Shown: one piece after another, positions 12,051-23,955 of the stretch
Layout: each line of letters begins with the position of its first letter
Numbering within the stretch: position 1 is the stretch's first letter
DNA from: Cinclus cinclus
Taxonomy: Eukaryota; Chordata; Aves; Passeriformes; Cinclidae
Assembly: GCF_963662255.1 (NCBI RefSeq)
Contig: NC_085051.1
Location: 56,025,101 to 56,089,100 of the forward strand
Length of the DNA: 64,000 bases
Reading direction: 5' to 3'
Program-made: the position numbers and the translations under genes
The notes under the pieces: generated by a model
Databases searched by the model: none
Seen by the model: the letters and a program-made list of their open reading frames with translations, nothing else
What the model was told of the DNA's origin: nothing

Positions 12051-15000
12051 GATTGGTCCATAGGTCCCACAGGGATCAACAGCATGAACTTCATGGTAGG
12101 ACATTCTTCCCATAACACAGAATTTGCATGTCTAGATTCCAGCATGGGAGGGAGATCAAATATCCCCAAGTCCCAGCCCCAATCTGGATGAAGTGTTAAC
12201 TCTGAATGATTGTGTTGGCTTTGTAAACTAATTTTGTTTGGATACTCCAAGTTATGTTTGCTCTGCAGTCTGCCAGGACAAACCTTTGGCTTAGTGACCA
12301 TCCTCTTTCCCCTGTGTGCAACCCCCTGTGCTGTGCTGGCACAGTGTGTGTGCTGGAGCTGGGAACCAGATGAAAGTTAGCCCTGAAGAAGAATACTCTG
12401 TTTTGATCTGGATTGCTCCCAGGGTTTGATTGTGGTGTGGGCACACAAAGAGGTATGTCAGCATGATGGAGGGGGCAGCAGGATCTAGCACAGGGACAGG
12501 AATGCACAGAAGAAGCTGGGGTTAGGAACAGAACACCAAGCAAGAAAACAAGGGATCAGCACTGTGCCAGAAACATCAGCCTCTGTGCCCAGCTGCTCTC
12601 TGCTCACCCCATCCCTTACAGGAGAAATAATTGGGAAAGGGGAAGAAGGGGTGAGAGTAAAAACTCACCTTTGGACTTTCCAAAGGACCTTCCACCCTGC
12701 TGGTGTAGCAACACCAAGGAAATACGGATGCAGTTTTGCAGGTGTCATTTTTGATGGCAGTGATTTGATGGACCACTCAGGTTATGCTCCCTCTGTTGTG
12801 CTGGTGCAGCTCTTTGTGCTGTTGTGTTGTCAAACAGACCAGGAAACTGCTTTAAAAAAGCAGCACCCTCCCCTCCTCAGTTATTTTTACCCTGGCTCAG
12901 TTCCCAGACACAATTCACCTTGTCTCCACTGAGGTGCAACTGGAGGAAGAGTGCTGGAGTGGGAAAGTGTAGCCAGAAGCAGGTGAACAGGGGTCTGCCT
13001 AAACCCACTGTGCTCCTCAAAAAATGCCTGTGGCCCAACACCTTGGGGAGAGTTTCCCTTCAGCAATCACAGCCAGCTTGTTTGTCAGAATTAGAGAGAT
13101 CAAAAAGAGGAAAGGAAGGTTGAATCCATGCAGGCACATGCAACATTTGCATACTATTTTCCTCTGGAAAGCATAAGTGGAAATCTGACAGTAATCATGT
13201 TAGAAATGCTCCCTGTTCCCCTCCCCTTTAATCTAAGCTCTGTGTATGACACTGTCCCTGGCATGTAAGACAGCTCCAGCAGATTGCCAGGGCACCGATG
13301 CTGCCTCCAACACCCAAGTGTTTCTGCTGAAGTCAGTGGAAACTCTTCGATGGTTAAAGGTGCCCATGCCTAAATGCTCTGTTAGGTCACCAGCTAATTT
13401 TAGGATGGAGGAGCACGGTTCCAAAAGAGAAAAATAGGTTAATAACACTGAAGTTGCAGCAAATCTGTAGGAAATCTCCTGTAATAGGTCCACAATTAGC
13501 AAATCTACACTTCTCAAAAAATAAATACTCACCTTTTCTTCAGTTCCCTTTTTCCCTTGATTTTGTCTGTGGATTGTGGTTCCTGTGGCTAAAACAGGAA
13601 GAACTAAAGACTTCTACACTTAAGGATTAATACCTGAACCTTGTTGCAGCATCCAGGAGCCAGAACCATGCACTTACATCTCTCTATACAGGATTGCGTT
13701 AGGGAGGTGTTTACTGTTTTAAAGTAGACAGTACTGGTGTCAACTCCCAGATTTTTCAGAGCTAAGGCACTGGATTCTGCTCATACAGAGGCACATCCTA
13801 GGCTGGTCTCCTGGGTACAGGCACCTGCCATCTGAACTGTGCAGGGCTCCTTTTGCTCCATTTGTAAGGCAGGCATCGTGTGTTAATAAAGGTTTCCACT
13901 CTTTTTTCCCACCTCCCAAAGTGCATCAGCTTCTTACAGGTGAGGAGGGTTTGTTACACAAAGAAATGTAACTTCAGGTTTCACCCTGAAAATTAAAATT
14001 CAAGGGTGGTCATCCCTACCCTCAGTTCCATCCTAGTGGGGTTTTTTGGATCACAGGTATTTACTGAAGGTATTTACCTCTCACCTGTCTAAGTCCTTCT
14101 TCAGGTACTGAAGAGCCTTTGTGGATCCCACTTGAAACCTTGCATTCCTTATTGGCTTAGTGAGCTTAGCAGACTGTGTTTTAGTAGTCTGTTGGATTAC
14201 TAGTAAGATCAGGTCAAGGTTTTACAGATCTTTAGGAGCTCATAAGACCTTGACCCAACATTATCAGTAAATTCAGGAAAGGTTCTGGATTCAGAATCCC
14301 CTTATCTTAAACCCAAACATTTATCCACGTTTTTTCATTTACATTCATCAGTCTAGCAAAAAATAATGCCCCTTCTATCCTTGGAGTCTCACAGCTGCAG
14401 CCCTTGTGTTTATAAAAGCACTGTAATGAGCCTGCAATCAAGACCACGCCAATCTTGTCAGCTTTGCCCTGTGCTCCAAGGCTGGCTGGTGCCTCCCACA
14501 CACTGTATCTTACCAGCAGCTTGGCATCACAGTTTTGGCTGTATTTCTCAGAAGTTATGTGAGAGAAACCTGCCAAGAAACACTACTCAGCTGAGCATAG
14601 CAGAAGCTTGAGAAACACAGTGTAGTGGTCAAATGCCAGGTCTGGATTCAGGAACTCACAAGGATGGATGAGGAAATAACAGCAGCTGGACAAAGCAGCT
14701 TCTTTGTAAAATAGCTCCAATGGCAGCTGCAAGCTCAGGTGCTTGTAAAACAAAACTGAGCAGCAGAAGGCAAGCAAGGGCTTGGGCATTTTCCTCTTGC
14801 TGGCTTCCTCTCACCCCAAAGCACTTTCACTGAGGCTCAGACAAGACCTGCAGTAGTTTCACTTTGAGCACTGTATAAATCCCTTGACAACCTTTCCTTT
14901 CCTCACCGCCTCCAAGAATGGAAAGGAAACAAAGAGAAATAAAATTTTCTCTGTGGTTGCAGGCATTGATAGTTCTAGGACACACATGAGTACTGCACAA

Positions 15001-18000
15001 ACCAGGACATGGAAATACTGGATGAGGCACCCTTCTCACCCCTCCATGGTCAGGGCAAAGCTCCCTTGAGCAGCTCAGGCAGCAGCAGTTTGCTTTGCCT
15101 CTGCCTCCCCTGCCACCCTGACATATCTTGGGTGGCTATAGCCCATTTTTGACCATGATTCAGTGGAGAACAAAAAAGCTCTCAAGGGTAGGAAGTGGGG
15201 CTAAGGCTTCTTTGGAAGCAGGATTTAGTAATCCCAGTTACCACCTTTAAAAATCAGTGCCCTTGGGCCCCAGCCAGCCCTCAGTTCTGTCAACATCTTT
15301 ACTGCCAACTTTACTAACAGTCACACAAATGTAAATCTACTGTGAGAAGAGGATTAAGCCCATTCTGGTTTTATGGCCTATGAAATGCCTCCTGCCCTAC
15401 TGCCACTGTGCAGTGATACATAACACAGGAAAGGGAATTCAGGCTGCTATTGTGTCTCCAGAATTTTAAAGGAAAAAATGTAATTCCAGAAACTTTACCA
15501 GGCAGCAAAGTGCAAATGCAGATAAGAGTTTTTCTAAGTGAGAAGCTGAAGGCCTGTACCTTGCCAGATGCTGGCTGAAGTACTTATTTTTTTTCCTCAA
15601 AATAAGATTATCAACAGCAATTTTCCATGCATTCAAGTTCAGGATTTTTTCTGCAAGGGTATTAAAGCTCAGGCAAACATCAGCCTGCCTGAACACTGCC
15701 CTGCTCCATGTACTCCTCCCATTTGGGATGAGACCTATGTAGGGGGCATGTAGGAATCCCACGAAAAGTATTATTTCTTCACTCATGACTCAATTGGCTG
15801 AGATTTGCAAGGAGGGCTGAGGGAATCATATTTATGGTTTCTAAAATATTTCTAACAAAAATTTGTTGTGGGTTTCTCGCTCCCTTGGGCTGATAGTTTC
15901 ATACAAATGGGTTTTCTTTACTATAAAATGTGTTATTGAATTTCAGCTCTTGAGCTGGGCATATATTTTGGTTCCAGGTTTCTATAGTCTCAGAGGATGG
16001 CTCAGACCTCTTAGCACTAAATAATAAGTACTGATCACTAACAGAGTAACTCCACTGGCTGTTAGGAGGAAAACAGTTGAGCTGAATACATATTGCAATT
16101 AAAAACGCAGAATTATGCTATTTATGCACATGCCTGAAAAGCAGATTATATTTAAAATGTTCTTCAGGGCAGGAGATACAATTAATTTTTCATTACCTTC
16201 AACATTTATCCAATTTATCTCTAGCTGGAGAGTCTCATTCATTCAGTCCTTATCTGTGACAAGTTGCAGTTGTGTAAGATTTTATGGGTGACTCTGACTA
16301 TTTTGGTCACAGGGGATAGGTAGGGACTATAATGAGATACCACACTGACCCTTGAAGGCACAACTGATGGCATTTACCAAAATGGGAATCCAACTCCCTG
16401 GTGAACTCTCACATACACACACTCAAACTCTCTGCTTCATCTTTCAGTCCTCCTGGTCAAAGTCTCTTGCAGATCAGAAGAAGTGGTGTGTGAGGACAGC
16501 CTGCAGTGACCTCGTGCTTTGGAATGTAGTGATGTTTGTTTTGGCATTGCAGATATATTTAGTAAACTGTCATCTGTTATAATTCGTGTGGGGACAGATC
16601 CCATATTTTGGGAGACGTTCGCAGTCCTGCATTGCCCGGAGTCCATAAATTGCTCTGTCATTTACGCACTGGTCTATTTTAAAAGAGTGTTAGTGGACAC
16701 ATCCTCTCCCTTATCTCACCATGAGAACCCCAAATTCCCAAATGCTCATGCAGCAACACAGCAGGTTTTTAGCCCAGTCATCTTCTCCTAAGCAAACAAT
16801 TTGTTATTTATTTACAAGCGCTTTTCCTGAAACCCAGGGAAATGCATGCTAAATGAGCCACTTGAGTTTCTGACTGTGTGACACACTGTCCCTTGAAGCG
16901 TGGCCTCAGCCTCCCAGGGGTATCATCCTCCCTGTGACAGACCCAGCTATTTTTGGCCACCAAGGCCGTGGTGTCAGGCGCTGGGGGATCTTCTGCTCTA
17001 CAGGAGCACATGTTCCAACAATCCCATTCCAATGGTGCAGGCAGCCACCAGCCAAGTATTAGTCCCAGTCACAGGTTTGCTTGTTCATCCTCTGAGCACA
17101 GAGCAACACCTTGCTTAAATTTGCAAGAGAAAAAACCCCCTCGTGGTTTTTTTTTTTGGTGTGTAGCCCAAATATCAGTAGTCACCCTCCCATCTTAAAG
17201 AAAGGGAAGGAAATGACCACAGGAAGAGCCCCTGCTAGCACAAAGCTGGGGTTAAATCACCAGGATTGGTGCAGCATTGCTGTCATTTCACCCCTCCAGA
17301 CTCTGCAGGACCCTACAGGTGGGGCCCTACAACCTCCTGGTCTCCCCACTACTCCCCACAGCCTTGCAGTCCTCCATTCCCATCCTGGGGATGTTGCACT
17401 CCATGTTAGGGTGAACTCACCCAGCATTAGGGCTGGAGACAAGCCTGGCTCGCAGACAGTTGGTCACACCTTCTACAGCTGGATTTGGGCTCAGCCTCAG
17501 AGGGCAGAAATAGCCCCTTGTTCCCTCTGCCAATCAGGGCTTCTCCTTTCATTATCACTCCTAAATTGCTCTTGATATGGGCTAGTTCTGTGCAAGTCCC
17601 AGATCTCACTGACATGTACATTTGAGACAGGGTCTTTGGGTGCAGCAGGAAGCTGAGCTGTCCCTGCAAGCTTTGGGCACCAGAGGAAGCTGCTGGACAT
17701 TTCCCTGATGCCATACAGTGAATCCCTGGCCTTTATTCTGCAGAAATAAACTAAAAGGTTTTTCCAGATTTGAATTCATTGGGAATATCTGCTGATACAT
17801 AGCCTAATGTAATACATTATCATGTATTATGTACTGATGGCATTTGAAAAAGCAAGGTCGAAGGAGAACACCAAGACACAGTGGAAATTTTGTGATGATG
17901 GCAATTCTTCCAGGAGTTATTTTTAGGGTTTGCAGTGCCTAAAATCCAGAAGTCTCCTGTGGCTAAGGGAGAAAAATGGTAAGAAAAAGGTGTCAGAGGT

Positions 18001-18724
18001 AATGAAGTTGTTGTGCAGGACCTCATTCCTGGCAGAGACAGGCAGAGGTTGGACCTGCTCAGACCTAAGTTGGTCAAACTGATGCTTGAGCCTCCTCAGG
18101 GTTTGGTGGGCAGGGAGCAAAATGGTCTGGGTGAGCATCTGGAGGAAGACTGGAGCTGAGGAGTCCCTGGCAGAGCTGATGCTCATGCAGATGAGGACTG
18201 GGGCAAAGAGGGAGGAAATGTGGGTGTGAAGAGCAGTGAAGTCCTGACAGGGCCAGGGCTCAGGTGGAGGGGGGCTGATGCAGGGCCACACTGCTGCTCT
18301 AAGATGCATTTCTGTCTTTTCCCCACCACCTCTAGCCAATTGGCCTTCACATCTCCTCTGCATCACATGGGTACTTGTGGGAAGCACAAATCTCAGTTCA
18401 AATGAGCTGATGGGGCTGCAGAGCAGTCTGGAAAAAGGTGTGTAGTTGGTTTTCAGTGGGCTGGCTGGAGCTAGCACAAAGAGCCACGGCTGATGGAACA
18501 GGGAATGGGTGAGCAGGCAGATCACAGACTGCAGCTTCTGGCAGCTCTGCCCACAGGGGTGAGTGTGAGCCAGCAGCCAGCATTTTGTTTGAGCTGATCT
18601 AAGTGGGGCAGTCACAGTAGGGTGATCCCCTCCTAAGCTGACTCAGCTGTGCCCTCTCCTTCCAGGTTTAGTGATGAGAGATCAGCAAAGTGAGTCAGCT
18701 CAGCCAGCAGATCTGACAGAAAGC
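12051..18724. other. Non-coding stretch, nothing recognised except regulatory-motif candidates
   Basis: No recognisable gene or dispersed repeat. A 230-codon open frame on the minus strand (17923-18615) lies in pyrimidine-rich sequence on that strand and has no recognisable domain. MARE/AP-1-type sites lie at 18637-18699. Confidence 0.55.
18637..18699. promoter_or_regulatory. Paired MARE/AP-1-like motifs in inverted orientation
   Basis: A perfect palindromic MARE core GCTGACTCAGC at 18637-18647, and TGAGTCAGC at 18691-18699. AGCTGACTCA (18636-18645) and TGAGTCAGCT (18691-18700) are exact inverted copies. Small MAF/NRF2/BACH or AP-1 proteins bind such sites; use here is unproven. Confidence 0.4.
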
Positions 18725-18928
18725 TGTTAAGAAGTCTTTCTTTACACAGAGTGTGGTCAAAAACTGGAATGGGCTTCCTAGAGAGGCTGTCTATGCCCCC
18801 AGCCTGTCAGTGTCTAAGAGGCATTTGGACAATGCCCTTAATAACATGCTGTAACTTTTGGTCAGGCAGTTGGATGAGATAGTCATTGTTCATTGTCTCC
18901 CAACTGAGACATTCTATTCCATTCTCCT
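18725..18928 (+). mobile_element. CR1 fragment, 3' end
   Basis: Contains the degraded CR1 ORF2 end (ACTGGAATGGGCTTCCTAGA, then AGGCATTTGGACAATGC). The 3' UTR GTTGGATGAGATAGTCATTG follows, with a terminal ATTCTATTCCATTC repeat. Older and more diverged than the copy at 11.5 kb. Confidence 0.8.
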
Positions 18929-20859
18929 CTTCCATGGAGACAGTTTCTGAGATGCTTCTGATCAATCAGATCAGCTTACTGAACAAATTCATCCTGTGGA
19001 CACGTCACCACTAGATACCATGCAAAGGGAGCAATCTTAAGCGTGTGGTTTGTGATGTGGCTGAGCCCATTCACCAGACCCCAGCCCCTGAGGTGTGTGC
19101 TCTGCCCCTGGTCCCTTCCCCATCACACTCTGGCTGGGCAGGACTGTGGTGCTGGCACTGGTACTCACTGACTATGCAGACACATTCTCCTTCGGGGATC
19201 TCAACCACCCAACAGCTCATTTCAAGACATAAAAATAGCTTCAGGCTGGGCTGGTTGAGCACCCTGGCAGCCTGTGCCAGGAGCACTGAAGCGAGGGATC
19301 AGGGAACTGGATGTGCTGATGTTTGGGGCACTGAGCTGTTCCCCAAAGCCACCCCCACAGTGTGACCTTGCAGCAGGAGCTGTGGGGCCAGGGGTAGGCA
19401 GAACTGCTGTCCCAGTACAGCCTTATGCAGCAAGATCCAGCACAGACCTACAGATGTTTCACTAACCCCAACAAAAAGCCAGCTCAAGTTCTCTCCAGGT
19501 GATACAAACCAAGCTGCAGGCAGGTGTGCATGAGCAGACTGAATTTCTATAAAAAACCACAACTTTTAGGATGAAACTCAGCTCTTGCTAGTGCCAGGGG
19601 AGGAAAGCTGGGTGTGGGAGAGCATGTGCTTGCTGAAGCAATGAAACATTTCATTTCCAAATACCTGATGGGCCCCCAAGAAAGCCCTGTGACACAAAAA
19701 TGCTGTTATTCCACTACCACAGTTTGGACTAAATCAAAATGTAAATCTCTCTCAAATTCAGAGCATTACTCCATGCTGTTGCAATAACAAAGTTCACTGC
19801 ATAATTTTGCTCTGTGCTCTTTATTCACTTCAGACAAGTCCAAAAATGAAATGGAATTGGGGTAAGCGGCCAGAGCTGAAGTTGCTCATAGCTGATGTTT
19901 AGTTTGTGCCATTAAACTTTAATTTTTGGTTCTACTAATCCTTTATTTTCATGGCAACTTTGAAGATCCATTGTAATTACAATGTGATGAAAAAACTGAA
20001 TCCAGAGATGTAGCTGCAGAAGGGTAATCACCTCCTGTGCTTTGTACTCAGAGGAGGTGATTAACTGTACATTCCAGGGATGGATTGAAGTGATGAATTT
20101 GAAAAAGTTCAACAATCAGGAAATCTTAATTTAAAACATCTAGCTGCTATTTTAAATTTATTTTTGCAATGGTTCTTTGCAGTCATTTCAATATTTAAAG
20201 GAAGATTAAGTTTAGGGACTGTCAGGATTAATTAGATATGACTAACCAGGAGGCACCTGTGGCTTCTACTTATTCAAGTAAGTCTGTATCTTATATGCAT
20301 TTATTAATTTATTCAGATTCCTAACAGTATTTTAATAAAACTATTAGAAATGGTGAATAATGCTTCTTTTTTTTAACATTGTTATTTTTCTCTTAGGTCA
20401 GGTTGGGTTGCAATTAAAAATGAGTAGACAAAAGTGCTTTAAAATTTGATTTTACTCTACAAAATAACTGCATTCAGAAAATGAAACATAACTTGCACTT
20501 ATTTAAAAAAAATAAATCTAACTGATTCATTGAATAAAGGAGCTTTTCCTGTAATTAGATTTGGAGTGGTTTTTTCTGGATTTCAAGAAGTTCTAGTTCT
20601 CATCCTCAGCTATCTTCCTTTTCTAGATAAGAGGAAGAAAACAAGTTGTTTGTTTTTCTTTTTTCAGGAGTCAGTGAGTTTCTTGAGCTGTCTTTAGCCA
20701 GGTAACTAAATAAACTGGAAACAGAAGCACTCTTTCTGCCCCGGCAGACCAGGCTCTTGTCAGATCCAGAACTCTGCCGGGACCCTTCAACCTGGCAGAG
20801 CACCTGTGGGTCACATTTAATTATAAATAGCCCTATTTCCGGCAGAATAAATCCAATAA
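18929..20859. other. Non-coding stretch, becoming AT-rich
   Basis: No gene seen. AT-rich from about 19.7 to 20.6 kb. Contains a perfect 12-base inverted repeat at 20025-20063. Confidence 0.55.
20025..20063. repeat. Perfect 12-bp inverted repeat with 15-base loop
   Basis: Arms TAATCACCTCCT (20025-20036) and AGGAGGTGATTA (20052-20063) are exact reverse complements. Each arm carries a TAATCA homeodomain-type core. Confidence 0.8.
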
Positions 20860-21280
20860 AACAGCTCCAGCGAGCGGAGCGGCTGTTTGGAGGGCAGCGC
20901 CGGAGCGAGCTCCCACCATCACCGCAGATCCTCCTAATGATGCCAAAAGATGCCAAAAGCGTTTTGGTGCAAATCTCCTCCGGAAAGTGTCTGGTCCAGG
21001 TGCCGGCTGGCAGGGGCAGCCCGCTGGAAGCCTGGCTAAATGAGGGAGCCTCATTAGAGGCTTTTAATTAACCCCGGTGATTTGCAGGAGGGACGCTGAC
21101 ATCTAGCGGGGAGTCCGCGCTACTCGGGCAGCCGGCAGAGAGTTTGGGGAGGGATTTTTTGGGAGCGGGGATCACCGCCATGGTTGGAAAGGCACCAATA
21201 ATGAACAGTTTGAAAGTCGACATCAATGATTTATGTGGCCCCCCAAGTTTCTGGGGCAGAGATGATACCCGGCACTGAGA
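20860..21280. promoter_or_regulatory. Small GC/CpG-rich patch, orphan promoter or enhancer candidate
   Basis: About 400 bases of raised CpG content in an otherwise AT-rich interval 22 kb before SGPP1 and about 12 kb from the larger island. No TATA box or splice-supported exon is evident. It contains a 32-codon frame (21180-21278) whose ATG has a strong Kozak context (ACCGCCATGG), but there is no other sign of coding. Could be an alternative first exon or a conserved enhancer. Confidence 0.4.
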
Positions 21281-23639
21281 TCAGCCCCGTTGTTTTTCGG
21301 GCTGTTTTAAGCATCTCAGAGTCAAACCTTCCCAAACAAGCCTTAAAATTGAAGGGTTAAAGCAGCAGAAAGAAGGGGTCTTGCTGTCGAGTTTAACTCT
21401 GTTTTATATTACAACCTATTTTGCAGGACAGAAATCAGTATACCTGCTTACATAAACACTGAGCAGGGGCATGTGCTGGTTATTGCTGCTCCATAGTCAT
21501 ATCTGACTGTGAAAACAAGAGAAATCAGAATTTTTATGTCTGTGGTCTGTGCCTCCCCCTCTGCTCCTAAAGGGTAATTTGCCAACAAGCTGGATTAGAA
21601 GAGAAGTTAAAGGAGGAGGTGTTTCCCTAGAAACCTGAGAAGGCAATAGCCAGTTTCATAGCCCTGATTGATAAGAACAAAGATATTGAAGGGAATGATA
21701 AGCCTCCCACGGCTAGGAAACTTCTGTGAGATTAAGGTGGGAGAGACCACGATGGCCAGAGAGACCAGAAAAACCTGCTACTGCAAGAGCCAGCAAGGAG
21801 AGGCTAAAAAACCAGGGGAGCTGTGCTTTTAAGGTTTGTTTTCCTTTTTAAACTCCAAGTAGATGACGTCTACCCATACACATTCTGTTTGCAAAATGCT
21901 ATTGCATATCAGGACAAATCCTTTAGACTGTGAAGGTTAAATTCCTCCAAGAGCTAACTTTCCTGCAGGAAACATGGAGACAGGAGCAGCTTCCAGGGAC
22001 TTCCCTAGGAGAAGGGCAGCAAGGCAGTATTGGCAGGGTTGCACTGGCCCATAAACCACAGTTTGTAGCATGAATGAGAAACATGTGAAAACTTTGCTTT
22101 TCCAGTTTTGAATTATAAGACCTGTAATCAAACAGGGCATATTCTCAGGCAATATGTAGAAGAGAATGGCTAATCTTCATTGACTTGAAGAAATTCCTTT
22201 AAAAGAAGAGATTCTTATGGCTGCAAAGAAAATTTGCAAAACATGACCTGTTCTTGATAAAGACAAAAATGTAATTAGGACCTTAAACCATGAGGTTGGT
22301 TACACAGAGAACTGAAGCATTCCACAGTTTAGGCTGGTTCATTAAAACCTACCGCTAATAGGGAACACCTCTTTATTGTTCAGGATCACTGTAGTGCTCA
22401 GCCTAAATCTCAGGGTAAATATTTGAGTAATGTTTTCTGCTCTGGGAGTGTATTAAATAGGCAATAGAGCTGGTCCCCAAATAAAGGGTCTTGTGTCACA
22501 CAGTGTCCCCTTTCAGCTGCTGCAGAAATCTCACAGACCCCGCAAGGCTCCCTGCCTGACTTGGCTGGAATAGCAGGACTTGGATGCAGAGGGATGCTGA
22601 ATGTCTCATCCACACACCACAGATGAAACACTGGAAAGCAGGATTGCTTTTCTGAAGAGATTTCCACTGTGGCAGCTTCTGTTAAAGCAAAGAGAGAAGA
22701 GCTGGCTTCTTGAGCAGTTCCCAGTACCCCAAGTTATTTTGCTCACACAACAGTATTTTACTCATTACATTTCATTGCCTTTTTTTTCCTCTCTTTTGTT
22801 TGCCGTTGCAGTTTGGAGCTTTGTTAAAGCTTTATTGGGACCCTAAATTGAAACTCGGCAAAGCTACTCACAGACAAAGCAAAGCTGCAGCTGTAGAGAG
22901 CAAACAGTAATCCCTGCCAGCACCGAGCTGTGTTTGCTCAGTGGAGTGGACTGCATGGAAACAGCGATGTGTATTGAGCAGGCAATCACGTCTGCACTTG
23001 GCTGCCTGGCAGGATTCTCTTCCAGCCTCCAGTGCCAGGTCTGGAGACTGAAAATCAATTCCCAGCAGTGCCTATTTGGCCAGAGAGTTATCAGTATTAC
23101 AGACCCACCACACACGCTCATGTATTTACTTTCTCTTTTGAAACACCCAGACAAGACACACCAGCACCAGCCCAAGGGCTTGTGGACAGCAACACTGTGC
23201 TCTGGCTAATGTGAATGTGGAGGTGGCAAAGCTGCTGCCACCTTACGTGTGCCACCTCATGTCACAGCTTCCCAGTAACCTTGAATGTTACTGCTCCAGT
23301 GCCTCCCTGTACCACAACTCTTTCCTGTTAACACCCACAGAGTTGTCTGAACTCCAGTGCTGACACTCAGAAACCTCCTCCAGTCTCCAATCAAGCTGAT
23401 GAAGCAGCAGTGCTCCTTTTTTACTTATTTACCAATGCTGGCTTATTTTCATGCCCACCGTGTGCCCATAAAGCACAACTAAGTGCAGAAGAAGCAGAAA
23501 GCAACAGAAGCAGAAGGATTCATTTCCCAGCTGTGTAGTCAGGGCTGTACAGAAAAAGGCTGATGTGCAGCTCCCAAGGTCCAGACCCCTTTAATCTGTC
23601 CTTTCTCAAGGCTTGAAGTAGTTTATTATGGATCTGTAG
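21281..23639. other. Non-coding stretch, nothing recognised
   Basis: Only short open frames without recognisable domains; no dispersed repeat recognised. Confidence 0.6.
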
Positions 23640-23720
23640 CTTATAGACAGATGGTTAAGGTCGGAGGGGACCATACTGGGTCAGCTGGTCTCAGCCTCTG
23701 TCCAAGTAGGGAATTACAGG
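23640..23720 (-). mobile_element. Probable CR1 fragment, diverged
   Basis: Reads ATGGTTAAGGTCGGAGGGGA, then CATACTGGGTCAGCTGGTC and CCTCTGTCCAAGTAGGG, matching in order the reverse complement of a CR1 3' end. It is short and diverged. Confidence 0.5.
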
Positions 23721-23772
23721 TCATGCCTGTGTTCTTGCTATCCTTGTTAAGCAGCACTTTACAACAAAATTA

Positions 23773-23955
23773 GAATCATAGAATCTAATATAGAATCATA
23801 GAATCTAAGGCTGGAAAAGACCTTCAAGACTATCAAGTCCAACCACACACCAAGTGCCATATCCACACTTCTTGAACACTTCAAGGGGTGGTGACTCTAC
23901 AACTGGTGATACCATTGGTTTGAACAGGCTCCTACATGACCTTTTAGAAGTTGAG
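23773..23955 (-). mobile_element. CR1 fragment, 3' end with expanded tail repeat
   Basis: Starts with repeated AGAATCATAGAATCTAA units (the CR1 terminal repeat seen in reverse). It continues GGCTGGAAAAGACCTTCAAG, AAGTCCAACCAC and GGTGGTGACTCTAC, the reverse complement of the CR1 3' UTR and ORF2 end. Confidence 0.9.

Noticed and set aside
12564..12932. 122-codon plus-strand frame
   Set aside because: No domain, no flanking splice sites or promoter; consistent with chance.
21100..21118. Possible CTCF-like motif (ACATCTAGCGGGGAG) in the GC-rich patch
   Set aside because: Matches the CTCF core only loosely; not enough to call by eye.
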